Assembly (NCBI GenBank): GCA_934230325.1
Contig: CAKQEP010000004.1
Span: forward strand, 1-64,000
Direction of reading: 5' to 3'
From: an uncultured Clostridia bacterium
GTDB taxonomy: Bacteria > Bacillota > Clostridia > Christensenellales > CAG-314
Length of the DNA stretch: 64,000 bases
Position numbers and translations under genes: made by a program. The notes under the pieces are model-generated. The model was not told the origin of the DNA and searched no databases. It saw nothing but the letters and a program-made list of their open reading frames with translations. How positions within the stretch are numbered: position 1 is the stretch's first letter; every line of letters starts with the position of its first letter. This document shows positions 43,073 to 51,648 of this stretch, one piece after another.

Positions 43073-44155
43073 ATGTTTAAGAGTAATTTAAAAAAAGTAT
43101 TATGCTGTGTATGTCTGATACTTATGTTGTTTTCGCTTTTCGCCTGCAAACCTAAACCTAAACCTAAACCTGCTGGCAATAAAATAAATGCAGTCGTACA
43201 AAACGAGCCCGACGGTTATACCTTTCCTAAATTCGATTTGGTAGAACAAAAATTCAATCAACCCGTTCTTACCGACGAGCAAATGCTCAAAGTGGTTTTT
43301 GAACAACTTTCAACAAGAATTGAAGGGGACGAAAACGGCAATTTGCCAAAACTCAATTATCAACTCGGAGAAGTATATTTTTGTTTGGTTGACGACTTGA
43401 AAGAATTTACGAGAAATACAAAAGACAACGCAATTTACAAATGCTCGGGAATTTCTTCGGATATAGAGTTGTCCGCCGATTACTCGCTTTACAAGATTAT
43501 GTCGGAGGAAGTTATTCCCGGCGCTACTTATGGGGTAAAAGTAAACAATGCTTACTGGCAGCAGTATTTTGACGTTATGCTCAAAAATCTTGAGTTTGGC
43601 GATGCCGACCAAAGCGATTATTTGGTTTTGGCTCATCTTTACGGCGGCGACAAAGAGTATCTGATATGCGATGACTGGTACGTAAGAACAAAACAATCGG
43701 ACGGAAAAATCCTTAAGTCGGACAAAAAGGTTGACGCGCCCAAAATATGTTTGGTCGCTTTGCTCTTTGAGTACATTCATAAACCCAACTACTACAATAG
43801 CGGTACCGACCTACCGTTTGTAGAAAACGAAATAACTTTTCATTACGACGGTAAAATGGCTACGGTACAAAAAGAAGACTTTGCCAAACTCGGATACGAG
43901 CAAGAAGAAGGTAAACAGTACAAACTTATCAAAACGTACGTAAACGAAATGTTTTTGCAAACGGAAGACGTTGTTTACGTCAGTCTTGGGTACGACAAAT
44001 ATTTAATAATCGATCAAGCGAGCGATCTCTATTACGTGTGGAACAATTTTTACTTTATAAAAATAAACCGCATATGGGCACTAGTTCAATATCAAAATGC
44101 GAGAAAGATAGAAAAATTGTTTGATTTTTCCGCCGTCACCGCTTTGTTTAAATAG
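43073..44155 (+). CDS. Lipoprotein of unknown function
   Basis: A 360-residue protein with signal peptide and lipobox ending in Cys25 (LFAC), followed by a Lys-Pro repeat encoded by four AAACCT units (43148-43171). The mature part is acidic, Tyr/Lys-rich and without a motif I recognise. ATG 43073 is used because AAGGAG (43064-43069) lies just before it; the in-frame ATG at 43052 precedes that site. Its own promoter and terminator mark it as monocistronic. Confidence 0.8.
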   Translation: MFKSNLKKVLCCVCLILMLFSLFACKPKPKPKPAGNKINAVVQNEPDGYTFPKFDLVEQKFNQPVLTDEQMLKVVFEQLSTRIEGDENGNLPKLNYQLGEVYFCLVDDLKEFTRNTKDNAIYKCSGISSDIELSADYSLYKIMSEEVIPGATYGVKVNNAYWQQYFDVMLKNLEFGDADQSDYLVLAHLYGGDKEYLICDDWYVRTKQSDGKILKSDKKVDAPKICLVALLFEYIHKPNYYNSGTDLPFVENEITFHYDGKMATVQKEDFAKLGYEQEEGKQYKLIKTYVNEMFLQTEDVVYVSLGYDKYLIIDQASDLYYVWNNFYFIKINRIWALVQYQNARKIEKLFDFSAVTALFK

Positions 44156-44255
44156 CAAACTCGCAACTAAAAACTCAACGCCCAAACCGTCAAAAAAATT
44201 CCCGCCAAAAACTTTTGGAAATCACTGCTTAATTCCCGCCGATTAAATTATCTGT

Positions 44256-44285
44256 TAAACCCCGCTTTTAGTTTGGCGGGGTTTA
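44256..44285 (+). terminator. Terminator of the lipoprotein gene
   Basis: TAAACCCCGC (44256-44265) pairs with GCGGGGTTTA (44276-44285), then ATTTTTA. Confidence 0.8.
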
Positions 44286-44344
44286 ATTTTTAACTGTGTA
44301 AAATTTAGATTTAATCTAATTTACACCTGCGGTTTTATTTATAC

Positions 44345-44374
44345 TTGACTATTTTGCGGTTGATATGTTAATAT
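44345..44374 (+). promoter_or_regulatory. Promoter of ecfA1 operon
   Basis: TTGACT (44345-44350), 18-nt spacer, TAATAT (44369-44374). Confidence 0.65.
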
Positions 44375-44410
44375 ACATATTCAGAGAAACAAAAAAGGCA
44401 AGGTACGACT

Positions 44411-45277
44411 TTGACGGATACAAACAAAAAAACCGTAATACAACTTAACGACGTGGTGTACAACTATCGCGAGTACGGCGAAGACGGAAAATCTACCGTG
44501 AGCGACAGGGGCGTCAACGGCGTTTCTCTCTCCGTATACGAAGGAGAGTTTTTGGCGTTGGTAGGACACAACGGAAGCGGCAAAAGCACCCTTGCCAAAC
44601 TGTTTAACGGGCTGATTAAAGCGCAGAGCGGAGAAGTGCGCGTGTTCGGACTTAATCCCGATGTGGACAAGGAGTTGTACGAGATACGTTCGCTCGTCGG
44701 TATGGTTTTTCAAAACCCCGACAATCAAATGGTGGCGTCTATCGTAGAGGACGACGTCGCTTTCGGTCCGGAAAATCTCGGTATTCCGCAAAAGGAATTG
44801 CGACAAAGGGTGGACGACGCTCTCAAAAGCGTCAATATGACGGAATATGCCAAAAAAACGCCCACTCGGCTCAGCGGCGGACAAAAACAACGCATTGCTA
44901 TTGCGGGAGTTTTGGCGATAAAGCCTAAAATTTTGGTTATGGACGAGTCCACGAGTATGCTCGACCCTGTCGGCCGCAAGGAAGTTATGGAAACCGTCAC
45001 CCGCCTAAATCGCGAAGGAATGACCGTTGTGGCAATAACGCACTTTATGGACGAAGTTTCTCAAGCAGACAGAGTGGTGGTGCTAAACGAGGGCAAAATC
45101 GCTATGCAAGGTCCGCCAAAAGAGATTTTTGCAAAGGGGAGAGAATTGCATCTTATGGGACTTGACGTTCCGAGAAGCGTCGCGCTCGCAACGCAACTAA
45201 AGGAGCGCGGCTTTGACGTGGAAGCGGTAGAAACGGATATAAACAAACTGGGGGAAGAAATATGTCGATTGTTGTAA
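44411..45277 (+). CDS. ecfA1: ECF transporter ATPase EcfA1
   Basis: A 288-residue ABC ATPase of the energy-coupling-factor module. Walker A is 'GHNGSGKST', the Q-loop 'VFQNPDNQMVA' has the typical ECF form, the signature is 'RLSGGQKQR', and Walker B reads 'ILVMDESTSMLDP'. The start is TTG 44411 with AAGGT upstream; no ATG fits. It drives vitamin uptake with EcfA2, EcfT and interchangeable S components such as RibU and QueT found in this window. Confidence 0.95.
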   Translation: MTDTNKKTVIQLNDVVYNYREYGEDGKSTVSDRGVNGVSLSVYEGEFLALVGHNGSGKSTLAKLFNGLIKAQSGEVRVFGLNPDVDKELYEIRSLVGMVFQNPDNQMVASIVEDDVAFGPENLGIPQKELRQRVDDALKSVNMTEYAKKTPTRLSGGQKQRIAIAGVLAIKPKILVMDESTSMLDPVGRKEVMETVTRLNREGMTVVAITHFMDEVSQADRVVVLNEGKIAMQGPPKEIFAKGRELHLMGLDVPRSVALATQLKERGFDVEAVETDINKLGEEICRLL

Positions 45278-46155
45278 AAAACCTTAGTTACGTTTACAAT
45301 CCTAAATCACCGTATCAGACGCAGGCTTTGCATGACGTTTCTTTTACCATAGAAGACGGACAATTTGTGGGATTGTGCGGTCATACGGGCAGCGGAAAAT
45401 CTACTTTTGTTCAACATCTCAATGCGTTGGTAGAAACGCAACAAGGCGCGCTCACAGTTGACGGACTTGACCTTACCGTAAAAAACAAAAAGTTGCGTAA
45501 AGCAATGCTTAAACAGTTGCGCGGCAAAGTCGGTATGGTGTTTCAATATCCCGAATATCAATTGTTTGCAAATACGGTGTATGAGGACGTTGCTTTCGGA
45601 CCTAAAAATATGCAATTAAGCGCGGAAGAAATAGACGGCAGAGTCAAAAAGGCAATTGCTTCCGTTGGTTTGGATTATGATTACATCGCGCAAAAATCAC
45701 CTTTTGAGTTGAGCGGTGGAGAAAAACGCCGCGTCGCGCTTGCGGGAGTGTTGGCAATGGATCCCGTAGTGCTTGTTTTGGACGAGCCGACGGCAGGACT
45801 CGATCCGCGCGGCAAAAGAGAAATTCTTAACCTCGTTGTGGACTTAAATAAAAATCACGGGTTGACCGTAGTGATGATTAGTCACGATATGAACGAAGTA
45901 TACGAGTACACGGACCGTACCATAGTCTTTAACGACGGCACGGTTGCTTACGATATGCCTACTTACGCCCTTTTTAAAGAAGTCGATACAAAAAAACTCG
46001 GTCTCGAAGTGCCGCAAATGGCTATTTTAAACAATATTTTGGCGGAACACGGCATTAAACTTGAAGGACAAAACAGAACGGTTAAGCAAATGCTTGCAGC
46101 GCTTGTAGAGTATCGCAACGCAAATACGGAAAAATCGGAGGCGGACAAATGTTGA
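45262..46155 (+). CDS. ecfA2: ECF transporter ATPase EcfA2
   Basis: A 297-residue ABC ATPase, partner of EcfA1. Walker A is 'GHTGSGKST', the Q-loop 'VFQYPEYQLFANTVYEDVAFGP' is the EcfA2 form, the signature is 'ELSGGEKRR', and Walker B is 'VLVLDEPTAGLDP'. It overlaps ecfA1 by 16 nt and ecfT by 7 nt, so the module is tightly coupled. Confidence 0.95.
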   Translation: MSIVVKNLSYVYNPKSPYQTQALHDVSFTIEDGQFVGLCGHTGSGKSTFVQHLNALVETQQGALTVDGLDLTVKNKKLRKAMLKQLRGKVGMVFQYPEYQLFANTVYEDVAFGPKNMQLSAEEIDGRVKKAIASVGLDYDYIAQKSPFELSGGEKRRVALAGVLAMDPVVLVLDEPTAGLDPRGKREILNLVVDLNKNHGLTVVMISHDMNEVYEYTDRTIVFNDGTVAYDMPTYALFKEVDTKKLGLEVPQMAILNNILAEHGIKLEGQNRTVKQMLAALVEYRNANTEKSEADKC

Positions 46156-47012
46156 AAGACGTAGCATTCGGTCAATATTATCCCGCCGACAGTTTTGTTC
46201 ACAAAATGGATCCGCGCGCAAAAATATTGTTAAGCATCGCTTATATGGTTGCGATATTTTTGATTAAATCGTTTTTTTGCTATGCGATTTTGACTTTATT
46301 TTTAGTGGGACAAATCATTTTCAGCAAAATTCCCGTCAAAAGCGTTTTTAAAAGCGTAAAAGCGATACTTTTTCTTGCGTTGTTTACTGCGATTATCAAC
46401 ATTTTTTTTGTTAAAGGCGCAGAAGAACAACTGCTCGTAGAGTGGTGGATAATAAAAATCTATTCCACAGGTCTTATCGCTGCGGGAAAAATGATTTTAA
46501 GGCTTGTGTTGTTGGTGACGGGCGCAAGTCTGTTGACGCTTACTACCACGCCGGTGGATTTGACTCACGCTATAGAAAGTTTGCTGTCACCGCTAAAACT
46601 CATTAAAGTGCCGGTTGCGGACTTTGCGCTTGTTATGAGTATTACTTTGAGATTTATCCCCACTTTGATGGAGGAAACGGATAGAATAATACGCGCGCAA
46701 AAAGCAAGAGGAGCGCAGTTTGATACGGGCGGAATCATAGCGCGAGCAAAAGCCTTTGTGCCTATTTTAGTTCCGCTGTTGGTAAACAGTTTTCGCCGCG
46801 CAGAAGATTTGGCACTTGCAATGAATGCGCGTTGTTATGAAGGTAGCGTAAAGCGCACGAGATTAAAAAAACTTTCTTTCGGGTGGCGCGACCTCGTAGG
46901 AATAATTTTGTTTGTTGTCGTTATCGGTTTTGCCCTTACCGTCAGATACGTAAATCAGGAGTGGTTGGCGAGAATTTTGGGGCAGGACGTGTTTTTTTGG
47001 ATAACTCTTTGA
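46149..47012 (+). CDS. ecfT: ECF transporter transmembrane protein EcfT
   Basis: A 287-residue membrane scaffold with about five or six helices. The cytoplasmic coupling motifs are 'RAQKARGAQFD' and 'NARCYEGSVKRT', the conserved Ala-Arg-Gly type motifs of EcfT that contact the two ATPases. GGAGG lies upstream of ATG 46149. It is followed 2 nt after the stop by truA. Confidence 0.95.
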   Translation: MLKDVAFGQYYPADSFVHKMDPRAKILLSIAYMVAIFLIKSFFCYAILTLFLVGQIIFSKIPVKSVFKSVKAILFLALFTAIINIFFVKGAEEQLLVEWWIIKIYSTGLIAAGKMILRLVLLVTGASLLTLTTTPVDLTHAIESLLSPLKLIKVPVADFALVMSITLRFIPTLMEETDRIIRAQKARGAQFDTGGIIARAKAFVPILVPLLVNSFRRAEDLALAMNARCYEGSVKRTRLKKLSFGWRDLVGIILFVVVIGFALTVRYVNQEWLARILGQDVFFWITL

Positions 47013-47014
47013 TT

Positions 47015-47755
47015 ATGCGGTACAAAATTACGGTACAATATATAGGTACGGCTTATAGCGGGTGGCAGAGCCAAAAAAACGGCGTAAGCGTTCAGGACGT
47101 TTTGCAGGACGCTTTGAGTCGTGTGTTTGGCGAGCCGATAAAGGTAACGGGTAGCGGGCGTACCGACGAAGGGGTGCATGCTTTGGCGCAAGTCGCTCAC
47201 TTTGACGCAACCAAAGAGATAAGGCCTTACAACCTTTGTCGCGGCGTTAACGTGTTTTTGCCGTCGGATATTGCCGTCACGGACGCAAGCGTCGTTAGCG
47301 ACGAGTTTAATGCTCGCAAAAGCGCAAAACAAAAGACTTACGTTTACAAAATGTACGTAAGCCCAATACGTATGCCGTTTTTGGATATTGACCACAAACA
47401 AATCTTTAAACAGCCAGATATTGCCGCCATGCAAAAAGGAGCGGCTTTTATAGAAGGAAAACACGACTTTAAGTGTTTTATGTCTACGGGAAGCAACCAA
47501 AAAACCACCGTGCGAGAAGTTTATTCATGTACCGTCACTCAATCTCGCAACCAAATTTTTATTACCGTGACAGGCAACGCATTTTTGTATAATATGGTAA
47601 GAACGATAGCGGGAACGTTGCTTTTTGTGGGAACGGGCAAATTGCAACCTACCGACGTCAAAGATATAATAGAATCCGGTGACAGACATAAAGCGGGCAA
47701 AACCTTGTCGCCAAACGGATTGACGCTTTTGAGCGTTGAGTATATGGAAAAATAA
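47015..47755 (+). CDS. truA: tRNA pseudouridine(38-40) synthase
   Basis: A 246-residue TruA, which isomerises U38-U40 in tRNA anticodon stems. 'QYIGTAYSGWQSQ' opens the protein, and the catalytic Asp is in 'SGRTDEGVHALAQV'. It ends 'LSPNGLTLLSVEY'. ATG 47015 is chosen over the upstream open frame because it begins the conserved sequence 2 nt after ecfT. No Shine-Dalgarno is present, so translational coupling is likely. Confidence 0.95.
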   Translation: MRYKITVQYIGTAYSGWQSQKNGVSVQDVLQDALSRVFGEPIKVTGSGRTDEGVHALAQVAHFDATKEIRPYNLCRGVNVFLPSDIAVTDASVVSDEFNARKSAKQKTYVYKMYVSPIRMPFLDIDHKQIFKQPDIAAMQKGAAFIEGKHDFKCFMSTGSNQKTTVREVYSCTVTQSRNQIFITVTGNAFLYNMVRTIAGTLLFVGTGKLQPTDVKDIIESGDRHKAGKTLSPNGLTLLSVEYMEK

Positions 47756-47848
47756 ATATTTTTCAGTTTGTCTGCCGAACGATTTTTTAGATTAACTTTG
47801 ATAGGATAATTTTTTTAAAAAAAATATTCAAAAGTCAATAAAAAACGT

Positions 47849-47877
47849 TTGACTTGGACTGTAAATTATTGTATAAT
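47849..47877 (+). promoter_or_regulatory. Promoter of rplM-rpsI
   Basis: TTGACT (47849-47854), 17-nt spacer, TATAAT (47872-47877). The predicted start of transcription is near 47884. Confidence 0.75.
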
Positions 47878-47883
47878 ACTCGG

Positions 47884-47984
47884 GCTGTGAATAATTGGGT
47901 TTGTATTTTAAGCTCTGCAAATCAAAATTCGGTGTCCACTTCCGACGGTTATTCATCGTGAACAGCAAAATGCGTTTCCACGCA
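47884..47984 (+). promoter_or_regulatory. Structured leader of rplM-rpsI (candidate L13-type autoregulatory RNA)
   Basis: A closing stem, GCTGT (47884-47888) with ACAGC (47962-47966) and GAATAA (47889-47894) with TTATTC (47949-47954), begins right at the predicted transcript start. Inside are TCGG/CCGA (47929-47945) and TTTG/CAAA hairpins. A separate TGCG/CGCA hairpin follows at 47971-47984 before the binding site. Firmicutes use L13 leaders for autoregulation; I cannot confirm this is that Rfam class. Confidence 0.55.
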
Positions 47985-48012
47985 AATCTTAAAAAATCAG
48001 GAGTTTATTATT

Positions 48013-48447
48013 ATGAAAAGTTTTATGGCAAAGCCGGAGGACGTAAAGCGCAACTGGTACTTGGTTGACGCAGAAGGTATGGTTCTCGGCAGACTTGCAA
48101 GCCAAGTGGCAAGCATACTTCGCGGCAAAAACAAGCCCGAGTTTACTCCGCATGTCGATACGGGCGATTATGTCGTTGTAATCAACACCGACAAGGTTGT
48201 TTTGACGGGTGACAAACTCGATCAAAAATTGTTCCGTCGTCATAGCGGCAAACCAGGCAACCTCAAAGAAATTAAATACGGCAAACTCATGGAAAACCGT
48301 AGCGATTTTGTTGTTTACAGAGCCGTCAAAGGCATGCTCCCCAAAAATAGTTTGGGCGCAAAAATGCTCAAAAAATTGCGCGTTTACAAAGGTGCGGAAC
48401 ACGAGCAACAGGCTCAAAAACCCGTACAAATCGAGTTGGGGGAATAG
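48013..48447 (+). CDS. rplM: 50S ribosomal protein L13
   Basis: A 144-residue L13. 'YLVDAEGMVLGRLASQVASILRGKNKPEFTPHVDTGDYVVVINTDK' is the family core and 'GMLPKNSLGAKMLKKLRVYKG' the C-terminal motif. AGGAG precedes ATG 48013. It is paired with rpsI as in nearly all bacteria. Confidence 0.98.
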   Translation: MKSFMAKPEDVKRNWYLVDAEGMVLGRLASQVASILRGKNKPEFTPHVDTGDYVVVINTDKVVLTGDKLDQKLFRRHSGKPGNLKEIKYGKLMENRSDFVVYRAVKGMLPKNSLGAKMLKKLRVYKGAEHEQQAQKPVQIELGE

Positions 48448-48456
48448 AGGTGAATT

Positions 48457-48867
48457 ATGGCAAAAGTAGCAAAAAGTAAAAAGATTCAATTTTGGGGTAC
48501 GGGCAGACGCAAAAAGTCTGTCGCTCGCGTAAGACTTCTACCCGGTGGCAACGGAACGATAACGATAAACGATAAAGAGTTGGACGTTTATTTCCCTCTC
48601 GACACGTTAAAGTATATCGTTAAACAACCTTTGGTTGCAACCGATACCCTTACCAAATATGACGTTGCCGTCAACGTAAGCGGCGGCGGTTATACCGGTC
48701 AGGCAGGCGCTGTTCGTCACGGTATTGCTCGCGCGTTGGTAGTAGCGGGAGAGGACAAGGATACCATCAAAAAAGCAGGATTCTTGACTCGTGACCCCCG
48801 TATGAAAGAGCGCAAAAAGTACGGTCTTCACAAAGCCCGCAAAGCGCCGCAATTCTCCAAGAGATAA
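48457..48867 (+). CDS. rpsI: 30S ribosomal protein S9
   Basis: A 136-residue S9 ending in the basic tail 'KKYGLHKARKAPQFSKR', which reaches the ribosomal P site. 'GTGRRKKSVARVRL' near the N-terminus and 'GGGYTGQAGAVRHGIARAL' in the middle are diagnostic. GAGGTG precedes the ATG, 9 nt after rplM. Confidence 0.98.
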   Translation: MAKVAKSKKIQFWGTGRRKKSVARVRLLPGGNGTITINDKELDVYFPLDTLKYIVKQPLVATDTLTKYDVAVNVSGGGYTGQAGAVRHGIARALVVAGEDKDTIKKAGFLTRDPRMKERKKYGLHKARKAPQFSKR

Positions 48868-48886
48868 TTATTATCAAACACAAATC

Positions 48887-48916
48887 AAAACCCTCGACTT
48901 GTTTCGGGGGTTTTTT
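48887..48916 (+). terminator. Terminator of rpsI
   Basis: AAAACCCTCGA (48887-48897) pairs with TCGGGGGTTTT (48904-48914, one G-U), then T's. Confidence 0.85.
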
Positions 48917-49000
48917 GTCGTGCTAAAATTTGATATAAACAATCGTTGCTTTTAAGCGTTGAGATAAAAGATTTTAAGAAAAAAACTCAAATAACAACAA

Positions 49001-49073
49001 AAAAGCGATTGTAAAACGCAACGTAACTCAAAAAATATTGTTTTTAAAGTTAATTTGCAATACAGTCGCTTTT
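49001..49073 (-). terminator. Long hairpin after the minus-strand methyltransferase gene
   Basis: AAAAGCGATTGTA (49001-49013) pairs with TACAGTCGCTTTT (49061-49073, one G-U) around a 47-nt loop. On the minus strand it ends in a T-run. It is probably the terminator of the rlmI-like gene. Confidence 0.5.
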
Positions 49074-49090
49074 AAAATGACGGTAATTTT

Positions 49091-50254
49091 TTAATCTACT
49101 TTAAGGATTAAAAACTTTAAATATGCTGTGTTATCCGACGTAAAAAGACTTGCGTGGTCGGGGGATTGCGTGCGTATTTCGCAAAGGCGGACGCGTCTGT
49201 TTGACGCCGCCGCCGCTTGACGTATAGTGCGTAAAAACAAAGGCATATCCACGTAATGCGAGCAACTGCAAGTGACGAGATACCCGCCTGCGTTTACAAG
49301 TTTAAATCCGAGAAGGTTTATATCCCTGTATCCTTTTACCGCGTCTTGCGTTTGGTCGGCAGATTTTGTGAAAGCAGGGGGATCGAGTATAACAACGTCA
49401 AACTTCGTGTTTTGCTGTTTGTAAGCGCGCAACAATTCAAAAACGTCGGCTTTTAACGTCGTAACGTTATTAAATCCGTTAAGAAGGGCGTTTTTTTGTA
49501 CGTTATCAAGGGCAGTTTGCGATACGTCTACCGCCGTCACGTGTTTTGCAAATAACGCCGCATTTACAGTAAAACCGCCGCAATTACAAAAGCAGTCCAG
49601 CACGGTTTTGTCTTTGCAGTATCTGCGAATTGCTTGTCTATTAAATTTTTGGTCCAAAAAATAGCCCGTTTTTTGTCCGTTTACCACGTCTACGGAAAGT
49701 TTAAGTCCGTTTTCCTTAATGATAACTTCGTCGTTTAACGCGCCGTACAAAACGCCGACGAAAGGTTGTAAACCTTCTTTTTGACGTACGGCAACGTCGC
49801 TTCGCTCGTAAACGCAGGTCGGATTGAATAAATCGACGAGAATATCTACAATCATTTTTTTGCGCATATCCACGCCAAGCGACAAAAACTGAACGACGAG
49901 AACGTCGGCGTATCTGTCTACGATGAGGGCGGGGAGATTGTCTGCTTCCGCAAACACTACGCGGTAATTGTCGTCCGACAAAATACTGCGTTTAAAAGCG
50001 TCTGCTTGTCTTATTCTTTCGCGCCATAAATCTGCGTTGTCATCTTGATTTGTATCAAAAATAAACATACGTATAAGAATTTTGCTGAGAAAATTGACGT
50101 AACCTTTACCTAAAAATTTGCCGTCAAAGGTGTAAACTTCTGCAAGACTTCCGTTTTTTTGGCGATTTAAAATGCGCGAAACTTGGTTTGCATATACCCA
50201 ACATTGACCTTGCAATATATCTTTTTCGCAATTTTTCTTTAAATAAACCTGCAT
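49091..50254 (-). CDS. Class I SAM-dependent rRNA methyltransferase (RlmI-like)
   Basis: A 387-residue protein with an N-terminal PUA-like domain ('GQCWVYANQVSRI') and a Rossmann methyltransferase domain ('DCFCNCGGFTVNAALFA', then 'VVILDPPAFTKS', the DPPxF motif). RlmI methylates 23S rRNA C1962 in E. coli; the exact base here is inferred only from family. The start, 7 nt after the ChrA gene, lacks a clear Shine-Dalgarno and may be coupled. Confidence 0.9.
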   Translation of the reverse strand: MQVYLKKNCEKDILQGQCWVYANQVSRILNRQKNGSLAEVYTFDGKFLGKGYVNFLSKILIRMFIFDTNQDDNADLWRERIRQADAFKRSILSDDNYRVVFAEADNLPALIVDRYADVLVVQFLSLGVDMRKKMIVDILVDLFNPTCVYERSDVAVRQKEGLQPFVGVLYGALNDEVIIKENGLKLSVDVVNGQKTGYFLDQKFNRQAIRRYCKDKTVLDCFCNCGGFTVNAALFAKHVTAVDVSQTALDNVQKNALLNGFNNVTTLKADVFELLRAYKQQNTKFDVVILDPPAFTKSADQTQDAVKGYRDINLLGFKLVNAGGYLVTCSCSHYVDMPLFLRTIRQAAAASNRRVRLCEIRTQSPDHASLFTSDNTAYLKFLILKVD

Positions 50255-50261
50255 AATTTTT

Positions 50262-50837
50262 TTAATAGGGGTACAACGCCATACCGCATAATGCGCTTAA
50301 CATAATAAGCCATATTGCCGAAAGATTTTTCTTTGTGGTAAGTTTGTATGCAAATTTTGCCAAAACTACTATTGCTATAATTACTAATGTGTACCAGTCG
50401 AATTGTATAGGTACGTCCGAGTTGCCGTAAGTAGTGATAAAGTTTTTAACAAACAACATTACGCCCGTGCCTATAATGAGGGCGCAGACGACGGGGGTTA
50501 TACCACTGAGAACGCCTTTTACGTACTTGTTTTGCGCAAAATTTTTAAATAATATCGCAATAATTAGTATAATGATAAAACTCGGCAAAACAACGCCCAA
50601 AGTCGAGCATAGCGCGCCCAAAACGCCCGCTTGCGAAGTTCCGACAAAGGTTGCGATATTTATAGCGAAAGGACCGGGCGTTGCTTCCGAAATGCCGATA
50701 TAATTGATAAGGGTGTCTTCCGTCAGCCAGCCGCGCCCGACAACTTGTTGTTGAATCAGCGGTATCATAGCGTACCCGCCGCCAAAAGTAAACAAACCTA
50801 TTTTAAAAAACTCCCAAAATAATTGAAGGTAAATCAT
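50262..50837 (-). CDS. ChrA-family transporter, second half-size subunit
   Basis: A 191-residue membrane protein with 'LFTFGGGYAMIPLIQQQVV' and 'ISEATPGPFAINIATFVG', the hallmarks of the ChrA (CHR) family. It is a half-size member paired with the preceding gene; paired short-chain ChrA proteins work as heterodimers in some Bacilli. Chromate export is the family's named function, but the real anion here is unknown. AAGGAGG precedes the ATG, which overlaps the upstream gene's stop (ATGA). Confidence 0.88.
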   Translation of the reverse strand: MIYLQLFWEFFKIGLFTFGGGYAMIPLIQQQVVGRGWLTEDTLINYIGISEATPGPFAINIATFVGTSQAGVLGALCSTLGVVLPSFIIILIIAILFKNFAQNKYVKGVLSGITPVVCALIIGTGVMLFVKNFITTYGNSDVPIQFDWYTLVIIAIVVLAKFAYKLTTKKNLSAIWLIMLSALCGMALYPY

Positions 50838-51550
50838 TGTTTTGCCTCCTTATCGGTTGGCTCGTCCGTTTGTTGCTCGTCGGTAGTATCATTGTCTGGT
50901 TTTTGCGACAAATTTTCCTTTACGGTTGATTCGTTGACGTCTTGCAGGCTTTGTTGCGGCGGTTGCGTCTGCGTTTGTTTTTTTGCTTTTGCGTTGGAAA
51001 TTATCGTAATAAAAAGTCCTACTAATCCGCCTAAAAGAATAAGGTACAACGTAGAAAAGTTTAAACTAAACACGCTTATCGATATAGTTGCGGCAAAAGA
51101 CAAGGTAAACAGCACCGCAAAAAGCCAGTTTTTTTTGGCGCTTTTAAATAGTTTGAGTCCTGCGATTATTATCAGTGCGACCACGCCTGCCTTGATGCCT
51201 TTAAATGCGTTTGCGACGACGGGATACTCCAAAAGATTGTTGAAAAACAATGAAATGACGTAAATGACTACAAAACTCGGCAAAACTACGCCGAGAGTGG
51301 CGAGTACGCTACCCCAAAATCCCAAAACTTTGTATCCGATATAAGTTGCGCTGTTTATGGCGATAGGACCGGGCGTTGACTCTGCGATTGCGATGATTTG
51401 AGTCAATTCCTGATTATCGATCCATTTGCGTTTTTCTGCGACTTCGTTTTGAATAAGGGCTATCATGGCGTATCCGCCGCCAAAAGTAAACAACCCTATT
51501 TTAAACCAAGTCCAAAACAATAGCATGTAGTTTTTAAACTTTTTTTCCAT
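50834..51550 (-). CDS. ChrA-family transporter, first half-size subunit
   Basis: A 238-residue member with the same 'FTFGGGYAMIALIQNEVA' and 'IAESTPGPIAINSATYIG' motifs, followed by a ~55-residue hydrophilic Gln/Thr/Asp-rich C-terminal tail that the partner lacks. ATG 51550 is chosen because it starts the conserved protein and lies 7 nt from a -10 box; no Shine-Dalgarno is present. It heads the minus-strand unit chrA-chrA-rlmI-like. Confidence 0.88.
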   Translation of the reverse strand: MEKKFKNYMLLFWTWFKIGLFTFGGGYAMIALIQNEVAEKRKWIDNQELTQIIAIAESTPGPIAINSATYIGYKVLGFWGSVLATLGVVLPSFVVIYVISLFFNNLLEYPVVANAFKGIKAGVVALIIIAGLKLFKSAKKNWLFAVLFTLSFAATISISVFSLNFSTLYLILLGGLVGLFITIISNAKAKKQTQTQPPQQSLQDVNESTVKENLSQKPDNDTTDEQQTDEPTDKEAKQ

Positions 51551-51557
51551 AAGAATT

Positions 51558-51586
51558 ATTATAGTCAAAACCTCAAAAAAGAGCAA
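51558..51586 (-). promoter_or_regulatory. Promoter of ChrA pair, predicting a leaderless mRNA
   Basis: On the minus strand: TTGCTC (51586-51581), 17-nt spacer, TATAAT (51563-51558), then 7 nt to ATG 51550. Confidence 0.55.
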
Positions 51587-51602
51587 GCAATAACGTAGGT
51601 TT

Positions 51603-51636
51603 GCAAAAAAATATGCGCCCTTTTTTGGACGCATAT
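51603..51636 (-). terminator. Terminator of iorA-iorB
   Basis: On the minus strand ATATGCGTCC (51636-51627) pairs with GGGCGCATAT (51620-51611), followed by T6. It sits between iorB and the ChrA promoter. Confidence 0.8.
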
Positions 51637-51648
51637 CTATTGTTTTTG

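Noticed and set aside
43148..43171. Four AAACCT units as a telomere-like or phase-variable repeat
   Set aside because: Unit length is a multiple of three and encodes Lys-Pro in frame, so length changes would not switch the gene; simply a linker after the lipobox.
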